From an uncultured Muribaculaceae bacterium (lineage in GTDB: Bacteria > Bacteroidota > Bacteroidia > Bacteroidales > Muribaculaceae): a stretch of DNA of 64,000 bases. The position numbers and the translations under genes were made by a program. The notes below the pieces were generated by a model that worked only from the letters and a program-made list of their open reading frames with translations, was not told the origin of the DNA and searched no databases. Shown here in pieces: positions 37,778 through 46,633 of the stretch. Where the stretch lies: positions 18,625 through 82,624 of the forward strand of contig CAJULY010000011.1 of assembly GCA_910587185.1 (NCBI GenBank), written 5' to 3'. How positions within the stretch are numbered: position 1 is the stretch's first letter; every line of letters begins with the position of its first letter.

Positions 37778-38485
37778 TTATTTAGAGGGTGTTTCATAAG
37801 GCCCGAATGATTTTTGTCGTGACGGCCCGAACATCCATGCAAACGACCGGTTAAGTCGAGAAATGGCATATTGATAATGGTTTCCCGGTACAATCTCGAA
37901 AATGTCCCTTATCCCTTTAGCCGCCAGATATTTCACAATTTCGTCAGTATTGACGCGGACATCCCGGAACTGCGGCACAGGCGATAATGCCTCTTTATTT
38001 CCAAGAAGAAAATATGCCCGTCCCGTCTTGGGCGGCACATCAATGCCTTTGATCCAGTCAAGGAAACCTTCATACCAGAAGGATCCGGAGAGAGAAATGA
38101 TATTTTTAAACAAGTCACATTCCATCCATTGCCATAAAGTAAAGAGTCCTGACAATGAAACGCCGGCCAGGGTGCGCTCGACTCCAGATGAGACATTCAG
38201 TTCCTTCTCAATTTCAGGGATCAGACGCTCTTTAAGGAGTGAAAGGAATTGCGGAGCCAACCCCTTGAAATCAGCACTCCCGGAAGGGACTCCTTTAGCT
38301 TTCCAAGGCGTCAGATCATTATCCCAGTCCATACCGGTGATCACTGCAATTGTGATTCCGAAACGTGAGGCACTCTCTGCAATCCAACTATCAAGGATGT
38401 CGAAAGGATACAGAATGTAACAGATTCTGTCATTTCCGTTAACCGCGGCGGCGATTTTAAATTTATCGATGCTGAATGTCTGCAT
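37778..38485 (-). CDS. Alpha/beta-hydrolase, esterase family
   Basis: A 235-residue predicted cytoplasmic esterase with the nucleophile elbow GVSLSG (S110 in LAGVSLSGLFTLW) and a C-terminal GNHY histidine near 208. WDNDLTPWKA near 54-63 resembles the DLTPW segment of putative esterases related to siderophore esterases and S-formylglutathione hydrolase. It overlaps the GNAT gene by 23 bp and ends the adenylation-GNAT-esterase operon. A product-release or editing role in that operon is inference; the substrate is unknown. Confidence 0.72.
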   Translation of the reverse strand: MQTFSIDKFKIAAAVNGNDRICYILYPFDILDSWIAESASRFGITIAVITGMDWDNDLTPWKAKGVPSGSADFKGLAPQFLSLLKERLIPEIEKELNVSSGVERTLAGVSLSGLFTLWQWMECDLFKNIISLSGSFWYEGFLDWIKGIDVPPKTGRAYFLLGNKEALSPVPQFRDVRVNTDEIVKYLAAKGIRDIFEIVPGNHYQYAISRLNRSFAWMFGPSRQKSFGPYETPSK

Positions 38486-38924
38486 ATTTCAATATACCGG
38501 GTAATTCTTTAAAACCTATACTATTATATAACGAGCGAGCTTCATTGGTAGTTTCAAGATATATCTTGTCGCATCTCTTTTCTCTTGCGTTCTCTACAAG
38601 ATAGGAGACAATCTCGTGGCCTATTCCTCTCGAACGGAACATAGGCCTGACATATATGTTCATGAGGTAGGCACACCGTCCTGAAGGATTGTCGGGCGAA
38701 GGGAGCTCTTCGGTGAAACATATTGCCCCACATCCGGCCTCTCTCCCGTCAACGTCCGCCACAACCGCCAGATGGGAACCATCGGCAATATGTCTTTCAT
38801 AGTAGTTTCTGTTGGCTGACAGTAAATCTTCTGTCGGATCGACTCCGAACACAGTCCGAATGACCTCCCTGCGCCACATCATAAGCCTGTCGGTCTCATA
38901 AACCGGTTCAATTCTCAAGTTCAT
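38463..38924 (-). CDS. GNAT-family N-acetyltransferase
   Basis: 153-residue single-domain acetyltransferase. The acetyl-CoA-binding signature is FRSRGIGHEIVSYLVE near residues 96-111, followed by YLETTNEARSLYNSIGF, the usual C-terminal part of the fold. It overlaps the adenylation gene by 4 bp (ATGA) and the esterase gene by 23 bp, so all three are tightly coupled. It might acylate the amino group of the adenylated amino acid product; this is inferred from context. Confidence 0.85.
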   Translation of the reverse strand: MNLRIEPVYETDRLMMWRREVIRTVFGVDPTEDLLSANRNYYERHIADGSHLAVVADVDGREAGCGAICFTEELPSPDNPSGRCAYLMNIYVRPMFRSRGIGHEIVSYLVENAREKRCDKIYLETTNEARSLYNSIGFKELPGILKYADIQHR

Positions 38925-40360
38925 ACCTTACCTCCTTCCTTCATCACTACCGGTAAAGCGTGATTGTCGATTTTTCCTCGTGCAGTCAGCGGGAGAGCCT
39001 CCATCCTTACAAAAAATTCCGGTATCATGTAATCAGGGAGTTTTGAATTCAGGAACTCCTTTATTCCGGATACTTTACAATATTTGTGTGACAGAACTAT
39101 ATAAGCTGTCAGATAGGAGAGGCCAGATTCGTCAACGAACGCCCTTACGACACCACGTTCAACGCATGGCGATTCATTCAATATGTTCTCGACCTCATCC
39201 GGTTCGACACGCTTTCCAAGTATCATCACCTGCCTGTCTCGCCTGTGCAGGAAAGCTATATTCCCGTCGGACAGAACATAACCGAGATCTCCGCTTCGAT
39301 ACATGCGTCGGCCGTCACTCCATACTGTAAAGTTAGACTGCTCCGGAGGATTGCCCAAATATCCGTCGGAAACGCCCTCGCCAAAAATGCATATTTCCCC
39401 TGTTTCCCCTGCGGGCAATTCCTTCATGTCGGCATCCAGAATTCTCACATCCACACCTTTTATGGATTTGCCGACAGGAAAGGTACCGTCATCAAGGGCA
39501 TCGGAATTATCAATCCTGTAATATGTTGCGCAAACCGTTGTCTCACTGGGCCCATAGGTGTTGTAAATAACGAAATCCTGCTTTTTAAGCCATGAAATAT
39601 AACTTTCTCTCACGACATCACCGCCGCTTATGAGAAGTCGTAGAGCAGAGGGAAAACGCCGGTGACGATTCATGTCGGCAAGAAGATATGGGAAGCCGCT
39701 GATCTCTGTCACACTATGGCGTTCACAGAAGTCTATGAGATCGTCAACACTGCCGTCATGAATACTCTGAGGGGGAATGGCGAGCGCCGCCCCGTTCAAT
39801 AAGGTCGTAAACACTTCCTCCACGAATATGTCGAACGCGCAGACGGAATACTGCAACATCACGTCGCCCGGCGCAACATGAAATTCGTCTTCAAAAGCTT
39901 CGGCGTAGTTTACGACACCGCTGTTTCTCACAACCACGCCTTTGGGCTTGCCTGTGGTGCCGGATGTGTAAAGGACATAGGCGGGTGAACCGGGAGTAGA
40001 TCTGTCTGCAAAAGATTCTGCCTGCGGAAGTCCGGTAAAATACCCGTCAGTAATGACAAACGACACTCCGGCTCTCGCCATCATATAATCGATCCTCTCC
40101 TTTGGAAGAGTTGGTTCAGCCGGAACATAAGCCGCTCCGCTTTTCAATACCGCTAGCATGGCCGCGATCATCTCAATGCCATGACTCATAACTATTCCGA
40201 TAAAAGAATAGCTTTTATCAGCGAATTTGCCGAGTACTCTGTCAGTCAGCTCATCCAGTTCCCTGTAGGAGACTGTTCGGTTTTCTTCTACGATTGCCGG
40301 TGCGTCAGGATTTTGTCTCACCCACCGGGCGAAACATGAGTATATCGTCATTGGGACCAT
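38921..40360 (-). CDS. Stand-alone NRPS-type amino-acid adenylation enzyme
   Basis: ANL-superfamily adenylating enzyme of the nonribosomal-peptide/DltA type. Motifs: A3 YTSGTTGKPKGVV (131-143), A4 FDIFVEEVF (176-184), A5 NTYGPSETT (267-275), A7 YRSGDLG (354-360), A8 HRRDRQVMILGKRVEPDEVE (372-391), and catalytic Lys463 in the A10 motif ARGKID. At 479 residues it ends right after the adenylation domain, with no carrier or condensation domain. No carrier-protein gene lies in the flanking gaps (100 and 166 bp). The A4 aspartate (D177) suggests an alpha-amino acid substrate. It is first in the operon with GNAT and esterase genes. Confidence 0.85.
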   Translation of the reverse strand: MVPMTIYSCFARWVRQNPDAPAIVEENRTVSYRELDELTDRVLGKFADKSYSFIGIVMSHGIEMIAAMLAVLKSGAAYVPAEPTLPKERIDYMMARAGVSFVITDGYFTGLPQAESFADRSTPGSPAYVLYTSGTTGKPKGVVVRNSGVVNYAEAFEDEFHVAPGDVMLQYSVCAFDIFVEEVFTTLLNGAALAIPPQSIHDGSVDDLIDFCERHSVTEISGFPYLLADMNRHRRFPSALRLLISGGDVVRESYISWLKKQDFVIYNTYGPSETTVCATYYRIDNSDALDDGTFPVGKSIKGVDVRILDADMKELPAGETGEICIFGEGVSDGYLGNPPEQSNFTVWSDGRRMYRSGDLGYVLSDGNIAFLHRRDRQVMILGKRVEPDEVENILNESPCVERGVVRAFVDESGLSYLTAYIVLSHKYCKVSGIKEFLNSKLPDYMIPEFFVRMEALPLTARGKIDNHALPVVMKEGGKV

Positions 40361-40521
40361 TCTTATTCTTCTTTTATATCAGAAAAAGAGCGGAAAGGGA
40401 TTTTTTGTTCAGAGGAGAATGTAAAAACTACCTAAAGAGCTAACCTATTGAAAGGACCTAATGATAAGAGATTATTACCATTAATTAAGGAAATGTATTA
40501 GTAAAACTCGCAATAAAAATA

Positions 40522-40529
40522 TAAATTTG
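40522..40529 (+). promoter_or_regulatory. -7 box (TAAATTTG) for the TPR gene
   Basis: TAAATTTG at 40522-40529 ends 18 bp before the chosen ATG at 40548 and matches TAnnTTTG. The upstream -33 position reads TTAG, a weak match. The in-frame ATG at 40527 lies inside this box and is therefore unlikely to be used. Confidence 0.55.
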
Positions 40530-40547
40530 CAACTAAATTGGTTTTTC

Positions 40548-42590
40548 ATGTATAAAAACATATTTCTTGCAATCCTCTTCCTTTGCTGTTTCTCATCGGC
40601 CAAGGCCCAGATAAATACCGATCAGGTTCTGCAGATAGGCCGCAATGCGCTCTATTTCGAAGATTATATCCTGTCAATACAATATTTCAATCAGGTAATT
40701 GCCGCTAAGCCTTATCTGGCTCAGCCATATTTTTTCAGAGCACTCGCAAAATATAATCTCGATGACTTCAAAGGAGCGGAAAGGGATGCGTCACTTGCCA
40801 TAGAACGCAATCCGTTCATTACTGACGCTTACGAACTGCGCGGAGTTTCGAGACAGAATCTCGGTCTCGATTCGCTGGCGATCATAGACTACACACATGC
40901 GCTCACGCTTCTTCCCGAAAACCGCGGAATGCTGTTCAATCTGGCATTGGCACAGGAAAATGTGAAGGATTACGAAAGTGCAGAAAAAAGTTATGCCGAT
41001 CTTCTGCGTTCCCATCCCGGATTTGACAGCGGTTATCTGGGGCGTGCAAGGCTCCGGCTTGTCAAAGCTGACACTGTCGCTGCCATGGAAGATATAGACA
41101 AGGCTCTGTCACTTAACAAAAACGCCGTAAACGGCTACCTGCTCCGCGCCGACATTGCCATCCACCGCAACAAAGACTATGAGAAGGCATTGAAAGATAT
41201 GAACCAGGCCATCCGTCTTCAGCCGAAGTATGCCGGTTATTTCATCAACAGGGCATATATCCGCTATCGCCTTGACGATTACTTCGGAGCCATGAGCGAC
41301 TATGACTATGCATTGCAGCTTGACCCGACAAATTATGTCGCTTATTACAACAGAGCTCTGCTGAGAATGGAAGTGCATGACTTCAACAAAGCCATCCAGG
41401 ACTTGTCGCAAGTTCTGACAATGAAGCCGATGGAATACAGGGCGCTTTTCAACCGCGCTATGCTTTACAGGGAAATCGGCGATTACGCCAACGCCTTGAA
41501 AGACATTGACCGCGTTATTGAAAGAATACCGAATTTCGCTCTCGCCTACTATCTCAGATTTGACGTCAAACACAGCATGGGAAACAAGACCGCTCAGGCT
41601 GATCTTGACAAATCCATAGCGCTCGCGAAAAAACAGAAAGCAAAAGAAGGCCTTGAAAACCTTATCAACCCGAGCAAGCTGCTTGACGGCGCCACTCCCG
41701 CCGAAAGTGATCTGGATGCGGACTCACAGGAGGAAGTGTCCCGACAGTTCTCGACGTTGCTGACGATTTCCGACAACGCCTCCGTTGACCGCGAGTTCAA
41801 CAACAAGAGCATCAGAGGCAAAGTACAGGACCGCAGCATGAATATCGAACTTGAACCGATGTTCACTCTGACCTATTACACATCTCCGACAGAGCTCAAG
41901 CCTTCAGGCGATTATATCCGCGAGGTTGACGATCTCAACCGCACCAAGGCTTTGAGATATGTGCTTCAGGTTACTAATCACGAATATCCTCTATCAGATA
42001 TCGAAGACATAAACCGCCATTTCCAGTCAATCGAGTATTACAACTCCTATCTTTCGACCCACACTCCCCGCGCCATAGATTATTTCGGACGTGCAATGGA
42101 TAAGCTGACAGTTAAGAATCTTGATGGCGCGATAGCAGATTTCGACAATGCCATTAAAGCCGCTCCTGATTTTGCAGTGGCCTATCTGATGCGGGCAATA
42201 GCGCGGACAAGGAAAATAAATTCCCTCTCGTCCTCTCTTGCGGGGAACGACAGCAAAGTACAGGATAACAATCTGCTGGCGACAACTGCGAGAGCCGAGC
42301 TTCAACAGGTTATGAATGATCTCGACACGGTCATAAAACTGTCGCCCTACATGGCGGTGGCATACTATAACAAAGGCGTGATATACGCGGACATGCAGGA
42401 TTTCACCTCGGCTCTTTCCGCTTTCACCAAAGCCATTGAGCTGAAACCTGATTTCGGAGAAGCCTACTACAATCGCGGATATGTCTATCTCAAACTGGGC
42501 AACCGACCTTCAGGCATAGCTGATCTCAGCAAATCGGGAGAACTCGGTATCGTTCCCTCCTACAATCTGCTCAAACGAATGGCCCGATAG
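40548..42590 (+). CDS. Exported tetratricopeptide-repeat protein
   Basis: 680-residue protein with a signal peptide (MYKNIFLAILFLCCFSSAKA, about 20 residues) and at least ten TPR motifs. One group covers about residues 20-340 and another about 500-670, with repeated A-x-x-D-x-x-x-A-I...P pairs such as YYNRALLRMEVHDFNKAI. The linker near 360-490 is not repetitive. TPR arrays act as scaffolds for protein assembly, here in the periplasm or at the outer membrane. The ATG at 40548 is chosen because it gives a proper signal peptide and lies after the -7 box. Confidence 0.85.
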   Translation: MYKNIFLAILFLCCFSSAKAQINTDQVLQIGRNALYFEDYILSIQYFNQVIAAKPYLAQPYFFRALAKYNLDDFKGAERDASLAIERNPFITDAYELRGVSRQNLGLDSLAIIDYTHALTLLPENRGMLFNLALAQENVKDYESAEKSYADLLRSHPGFDSGYLGRARLRLVKADTVAAMEDIDKALSLNKNAVNGYLLRADIAIHRNKDYEKALKDMNQAIRLQPKYAGYFINRAYIRYRLDDYFGAMSDYDYALQLDPTNYVAYYNRALLRMEVHDFNKAIQDLSQVLTMKPMEYRALFNRAMLYREIGDYANALKDIDRVIERIPNFALAYYLRFDVKHSMGNKTAQADLDKSIALAKKQKAKEGLENLINPSKLLDGATPAESDLDADSQEEVSRQFSTLLTISDNASVDREFNNKSIRGKVQDRSMNIELEPMFTLTYYTSPTELKPSGDYIREVDDLNRTKALRYVLQVTNHEYPLSDIEDINRHFQSIEYYNSYLSTHTPRAIDYFGRAMDKLTVKNLDGAIADFDNAIKAAPDFAVAYLMRAIARTRKINSLSSSLAGNDSKVQDNNLLATTARAELQQVMNDLDTVIKLSPYMAVAYYNKGVIYADMQDFTSALSAFTKAIELKPDFGEAYYNRGYVYLKLGNRPSGIADLSKSGELGIVPSYNLLKRMAR

Positions 42591-42600
42591 ACTATAGAAG

Positions 42601-42786
42601 TCACTCTTTCTTGCGCCCGATCTTCCTGCAGTGATCGATCAACCCGCAGCCTTCACAGGCTTCAGAACGCTCGTCACATTCCCCACCTGTTATCCGGCGC
42701 CTTATTCTCCGGATCAGCCAGATAAGGCATATAGCGAGCACTGTTATTACAGCTCCAATCTGCAATATGTCATTCATCACTGTCAC
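42601..42786 (-). CDS. Small Cys-rich membrane protein (FeoB-associated-like)
   Basis: 61 residues: one transmembrane helix (ILQIGAVITVLAICLIWLI, about 7-25), a basic stretch RRIRRR, and a cysteine cluster with C37, C44, C47 and C53. The layout of a short membrane anchor followed by CxxC resembles the small Cys-rich proteins found with FeoB iron transporters, but no feo genes are nearby here. A start at 42777 (MNDILQ) is possible. It lies downstream of the nudix gene across a pair of overlapping inverted repeats. Confidence 0.6.
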   Translation of the reverse strand: MTVMNDILQIGAVITVLAICLIWLIRRIRRRITGGECDERSEACEGCGLIDHCRKIGRKKE

Positions 42787-42802
42787 TGGAGTAAAACGCT
42801 AA

Positions 42803-42847
42803 TGTTATTAAACAAGTTCTTAGAGGTTGTTTAATAACAACCTCTAA
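42803..42847. repeat. Two overlapping perfect inverted repeats forming exclusive hairpins
   Basis: TGTTATTAAACAA (42803-42815) pairs perfectly with 42827-42839 (13-bp stem, 11-nt loop). TTAGAGGTTGTT (42820-42831) pairs perfectly with 42836-42847 (12-bp stem, 4-nt loop). The two hairpins share bases 42827-42839 and so cannot form together. The second contains the stop codon of the nudix gene. No clear T-run follows in either direction. Confidence 0.85.
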
Positions 42848-43365
42848 TCCTTCTTCAAAAAAGGAAGGAGAATCGACCGGAACTCCTGACAGAAATTAGG
42901 TGTCGTAAGCCCCTCACGGTTCATCCGCTCGATCTCATCCAACGAAAAGAACCCGAAGCGGTCTATATCCGACTCCTCGCATGACGGCTCAAATCCGTCA
43001 GCGACTTCAGTAAAGAATGTATTGACCAATTCCTTCTCAACCTGACTCTCGAAAATATATGATGTAATTTTTACCGGTTCGAAAACTGTCAGGCCGATCT
43101 CCTCTGCGGTTTCCCTCTTCAAGGCTACCTCAATATCCTCGCCATAGGAAACATGTCCGCCGACGGCAGTGTCCCATTTGTCAGGCTGTATCTTCTTGAA
43201 CTTCGATCTGTGCTGTAAAAGCAACCGTCCATCTCTGGCGACATGGAGATGAACAACCGGATGTAAGAGCTTCTCTCCGCCATGACAACGACTTCTTTCC
43301 GCACAACCGATCGTCGCACCGTCAGGCGTCACAATCGGCAACAATTCACTTTTTTCCTGATCCAT
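42844..43365 (-). CDS. NUDIX hydrolase
   Basis: 173-residue nucleoside-diphosphate-linked hydrolase. The Nudix box GX5EX7REUXEEXGU is clear: GGHVSYGEDIEVAL, then KRETAEEIGL, near residues 70-93. The N-terminal region (EKSELLPIVTPDG, VHLHVARDGRLLLQHRS) resembles the isopentenyl-diphosphate isomerase-like or Idi-type branch of Nudix enzymes, so either a clean-up hydrolase or a related activity is possible. It overlaps the end of topB by 20 bp. Confidence 0.88.
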   Translation of the reverse strand: MDQEKSELLPIVTPDGATIGCAERSRCHGGEKLLHPVVHLHVARDGRLLLQHRSKFKKIQPDKWDTAVGGHVSYGEDIEVALKRETAEEIGLTVFEPVKITSYIFESQVEKELVNTFFTEVADGFEPSCEESDIDRFGFFSLDEIERMNREGLTTPNFCQEFRSILLPFLKKD

Positions 43366-45403
43366 AATTCTTTTGGATTAATTTGTTGAGTCTTGAAGGA
43401 GTCAGGTCCTGAGGATAGTCCTGAAACGGAAGAATCATAGTGCAGCCTTCCTTGAAGCGGCTGCAACCGAAGGCAGTGCGCCCTTTTATAATGTGACCTT
43501 GACTGCATACAGGACACATTATCTGGTCAAGTTTTGTCAGACGCGGCTTTCGCGGTTTAACCGGTTTGTCGGAATCATTCTTCTTTTCCTGAGGCTTTTC
43601 GGGCGTCTGCCCCTGATTAGTTTCGATTTTGTGATTCCCGTTGTCACTCAAAACATTTATCACAATTTCATTTATCAGTTCCTTCAGCTCGGCGATGAAT
43701 TCTTCCGACCTGTATTCTCCGCGCTCTATCCGACGCAGTTTATTTTCCCACAGGCCTGTAAGCCTCGCGCTCTTCAGCAGGTCTATATTTATAAGAGAGA
43801 TTAGCTCGATGCCGGCGCGGGTAGCTTTAATCGACTTTCGTTCTCGCGTTATGTAGTGACGTTTGAAAAGAGTCTCTATTATAGCAGCACGCGTAGAAGG
43901 ACGTCCTATTCCGTTTTCCTTCATGGCTTCGCGGAGCTGTTCATCATCGATGTTTTTACCAGCGCTTTCCATTGCACGAAGCAACGTTCCCTCCGTATAG
44001 AATTTGGGGGGCTGGGTGATTTTTTTCACCGCTTCAGGCTGGTGGGGACCTGATTCACCCGTTATGAATTCAGGCAATACCGTGTCCTCTTCCTTTCCCG
44101 ATTCAGGTTGCTTTTCGTTGGCATATATGCTTCTCCAACCGGGCTCGAGAATGGTTTTTCCCGTGGTTCTGAAACGGCAAGTTCCGGCAGAGGCGTTCAC
44201 GGTAGTTGTAGAAAAGACGCAATCAGGATAGAAAGCGGCAATGAACCGGCGGGCAATCAGATGGTACATCTTTTTCTCATTGCCCTCAAGTCTGTCAGGC
44301 GCCTCTCCCGTAGGTATAATGGCGTGGTGATCGGTAACTTTTGAATTATCGAAAACTTTCTTGCTTTTAGGTATGGCTCGGGCTGAAAGGACAGGAGCGG
44401 TAATCGAAGCATAAGGGACCATTCTTTTCAATATCTCCGGCACTTTTGGATAGACATCATCAGGAAGATATGTAGTATCCACACGCGGATATGTGGTCAC
44501 TTTCTTTTCATAAAGAGACTGGATCAGTTTCAGAGTCTCATCAGCGGTCCAGCCCCATCTTTTATTGCATTCGACCTGAAGGGATGTCAGATCAAACAGG
44601 CGCGGAGGCGCCTCCCGTCCTTTCTTCTTCTGAACATCGTCTATCGTGAGTGGGAGATCCTTAATCGAGGCGACAATTGCTGAAACTTCTTCTTCGGACT
44701 TATATTTCCCGGAAACAGAACTGAAGAAAATATCACGATACTTTGTGCGGAGCTCCCAATAATCCTCAGGTTTGAAATTCTCGATCTCAAGCTGCCTTTC
44801 GACAAGAATGGCAAGTGTAGGAGTCTGCACGCGCCCGATCGAGAGGACATTTCCCGGCTGACCATATTTGAGTGTATAGAGCCTGGTCGAGTTAAGCCCG
44901 AGAAGCCAGTCACCGATCGCTCGCGACAGACCGGCATAATAAAGATTGTTGTAATTCGATTCAGGAAGAAGATTTCCGAAGCCTTCGCGGATTGATTCAT
45001 CGGTCAGGGAGGATATCCAGAGTCTGCGCACGGGACATTTCACCCGAGCCTTCTGAAGCACCCATCTCTGAATCAGTTCTCCTTCCTGACCGGCATCACC
45101 GCAATTGATCACTTCATCGGCAGAAGATACGAGAGTCTCGATTACGTGAAACTGCTTTTTGATACCTGCGTCATCAATCAATTTGATGCCGAATCGCGGC
45201 GGAATCATCGGCAGGGAGCCGAGTGACCACCGCTTCCATAATTCGGTGTAGTCGGCAGGCTCTTTTAGAGTGCAGAGGTGACCGAAAGTCCATGTAACGG
45301 CATAACCGTTCCCTTCAAAAAATCCGTCACGTCGGTCATTTGCAGACAGAATCCTGGCGATATCTCTCGCCACACTGGGTTTCTCCGTAATGCAGACTTT
45401 CAT
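43346..45403 (-). CDS. topB: DNA topoisomerase III
   Basis: Type IA topoisomerase that decatenates single-strand DNA. The TOPRIM domain starts MKVCITEKPSVARDIARIL, with acidic residues in NCGDAGQEGEL near 96-106. The catalytic tyrosine is in the TTYPRVDTTYLP segment near 308. A single zinc-ribbon-like C-terminus is visible (CPVCSQGHIIKGRTAFGCSRF, with cysteines spaced as a four-Cys site). 685 residues is typical for Bacteroidota TopB. It overlaps the nudix gene. Confidence 0.94.
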   Translation of the reverse strand: MKVCITEKPSVARDIARILSANDRRDGFFEGNGYAVTWTFGHLCTLKEPADYTELWKRWSLGSLPMIPPRFGIKLIDDAGIKKQFHVIETLVSSADEVINCGDAGQEGELIQRWVLQKARVKCPVRRLWISSLTDESIREGFGNLLPESNYNNLYYAGLSRAIGDWLLGLNSTRLYTLKYGQPGNVLSIGRVQTPTLAILVERQLEIENFKPEDYWELRTKYRDIFFSSVSGKYKSEEEVSAIVASIKDLPLTIDDVQKKKGREAPPRLFDLTSLQVECNKRWGWTADETLKLIQSLYEKKVTTYPRVDTTYLPDDVYPKVPEILKRMVPYASITAPVLSARAIPKSKKVFDNSKVTDHHAIIPTGEAPDRLEGNEKKMYHLIARRFIAAFYPDCVFSTTTVNASAGTCRFRTTGKTILEPGWRSIYANEKQPESGKEEDTVLPEFITGESGPHQPEAVKKITQPPKFYTEGTLLRAMESAGKNIDDEQLREAMKENGIGRPSTRAAIIETLFKRHYITRERKSIKATRAGIELISLINIDLLKSARLTGLWENKLRRIERGEYRSEEFIAELKELINEIVINVLSDNGNHKIETNQGQTPEKPQEKKNDSDKPVKPRKPRLTKLDQIMCPVCSQGHIIKGRTAFGCSRFKEGCTMILPFQDYPQDLTPSRLNKLIQKNYGSGKK

Positions 45404-45425
45404 TTATGTTTCAGGAATCCGGCCT

Positions 45426-45851
45426 CTATTTTCGGAGTATTTTCGTAGCGCTCTCCCCTTTGGGGCCATTGGCTTTCAGAACAAACGATCTGCTTTCTTT
45501 TATCACGGGAAAATCTATCTCGACGTCAATCTCGCCGCTGTCCTCCCACTGAAACCAACGTTTCATGTCAACACCGTCGATGTCCGTGGCTTCATATTTT
45601 CGGCCATCGGGAAGAATCATGACAAGCTCATCCATGCGTTCCGAAGTATGTGGACGCCCCTGAAGCTTGCCATAAACCCGGGTCAGATCACTACGGTAAT
45701 CAATGCTTTCGATCTTGAAAGTTATATAGCCTGTCGATTTCTCTTTAGCTGAGGTGAAACCTTTGACAATACGCGCTTGCGCCGCAATGCAGATGCAGAG
45801 CAAGATCAATCCTGACAGCAGATATTTCTTTCCTTTCATAGAATTATTCAT
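45426..45851 (-). CDS. Small exported protein of unknown function
   Basis: 141 residues with an N-terminal signal peptide (YLLSGLILLCICIAAQA, about 10-26) and a beta-rich mature part with no cysteines and no recognised domain. The ATG at 45851 overlaps the mazG stop by 4 bp (ATGA); an internal ATG at 45839 (MKGKKY) gives a more typical signal peptide and may be the real start. It is probably a periplasmic protein translated with mazG. I do not recognise the family. Confidence 0.72.
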   Translation of the reverse strand: MNNSMKGKKYLLSGLILLCICIAAQARIVKGFTSAKEKSTGYITFKIESIDYRSDLTRVYGKLQGRPHTSERMDELVMILPDGRKYEATDIDGVDMKRWFQWEDSGEIDVEIDFPVIKESRSFVLKANGPKGESATKILRK

Positions 45852-46633
45852 TCTTTGGATTTAGCGTCATTCCATAAAGCGTCCATTTCTTCAAGCGACA
45901 TCTCTTTCAATGTCTTTTCCTGTTTCTTTGCCTCAGTCTCAATATAGTTGAAGCGTCGGATGAACTTTGAATTTGTCATTTCGAGAGCGTCATCGGGATG
46001 TATGCCGTAGAGGCGCGCCACATTTACCAGACTGAAGAGCAAGTCGCCCATTTCCTGAGTCATCTTCTCTTTATCCATTTTTTCGACCTCAGACTGGAAT
46101 TCGTCAGTCTCCTCCCGGAATTTCTTCCAGACATCACTTCTGTCCTCCCAGTCGAACCCGACATTTGCCGCCTTTTCCTGAATGCGGTAAGCCTTTATCA
46201 GGGATGGCAACGATTTAGGAACACCTGCGAGCACACTTTTGTTCCCGCCCTTTTCTTTCAGCTTTATCTGCTCCCAGTTCTGCTCGACCTGATGCGCTGT
46301 AGTGACATCCGTGTTCCCGAACACGTGGGGATGACGGAAAACCAGCTTCTCATTTAAAGAATCAGCCACATCGCAAATGTCGAAAACGTCTTTCTCCTCG
46401 CCTATTTTGGAGTAGAAAAGGATATGCAGCAGAACATCTCCGAGCTCTTTGCGGATATTCGCGTCATCATTGTGGAAAAGAGCGTCGGAGAGCTCATAGA
46501 CTTCCTCTATGGTGTTAGGACGCAAAGATTCGTTGGTCTGCTTATGGTCCCACGGACATTTCACACGCAGGATATCGAGAGTGTCAATGACGCGGCCTAA
46601 CGCCTCGATTTTTTCTTCCCTGGTATGTTTCAT
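45848..46633 (-). CDS. mazG: Nucleoside triphosphate pyrophosphohydrolase MazG
   Basis: Hydrolyses (d)NTPs to monophosphates, a house-cleaning function. CPWDHKQTNESLRP near 25-38 is the family signature, and the metal-binding pattern EEVYELSDAL...ELGDVL is near 43-66. A second copy lies near 170-195 (EETDEFQSEV...EMGDLLFSLV), giving the two-domain E. coli-type protein. 261 residues. It overlaps the DsbD-like gene by 4 bp and the small exported gene by 4 bp. Confidence 0.94.
   Translation of the reverse strand: MKHTREEKIEALGRVIDTLDILRVKCPWDHKQTNESLRPNTIEEVYELSDALFHNDDANIRKELGDVLLHILFYSKIGEEKDVFDICDVADSLNEKLVFRHPHVFGNTDVTTAHQVEQNWEQIKLKEKGGNKSVLAGVPKSLPSLIKAYRIQEKAANVGFDWEDRSDVWKKFREETDEFQSEVEKMDKEKMTQEMGDLLFSLVNVARLYGIHPDDALEMTNSKFIRRFNYIETEAKKQEKTLKEMSLEEMDALWNDAKSKE

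Noticed and set aside
38921..40360. A second menE or acyl-CoA ligase
   Set aside because: Motif pattern (YTSGTTGKPKGV, NTYGPSETT, FDxxVEE) is of the amino-acid adenylation type rather than the acyl-CoA ligase type.
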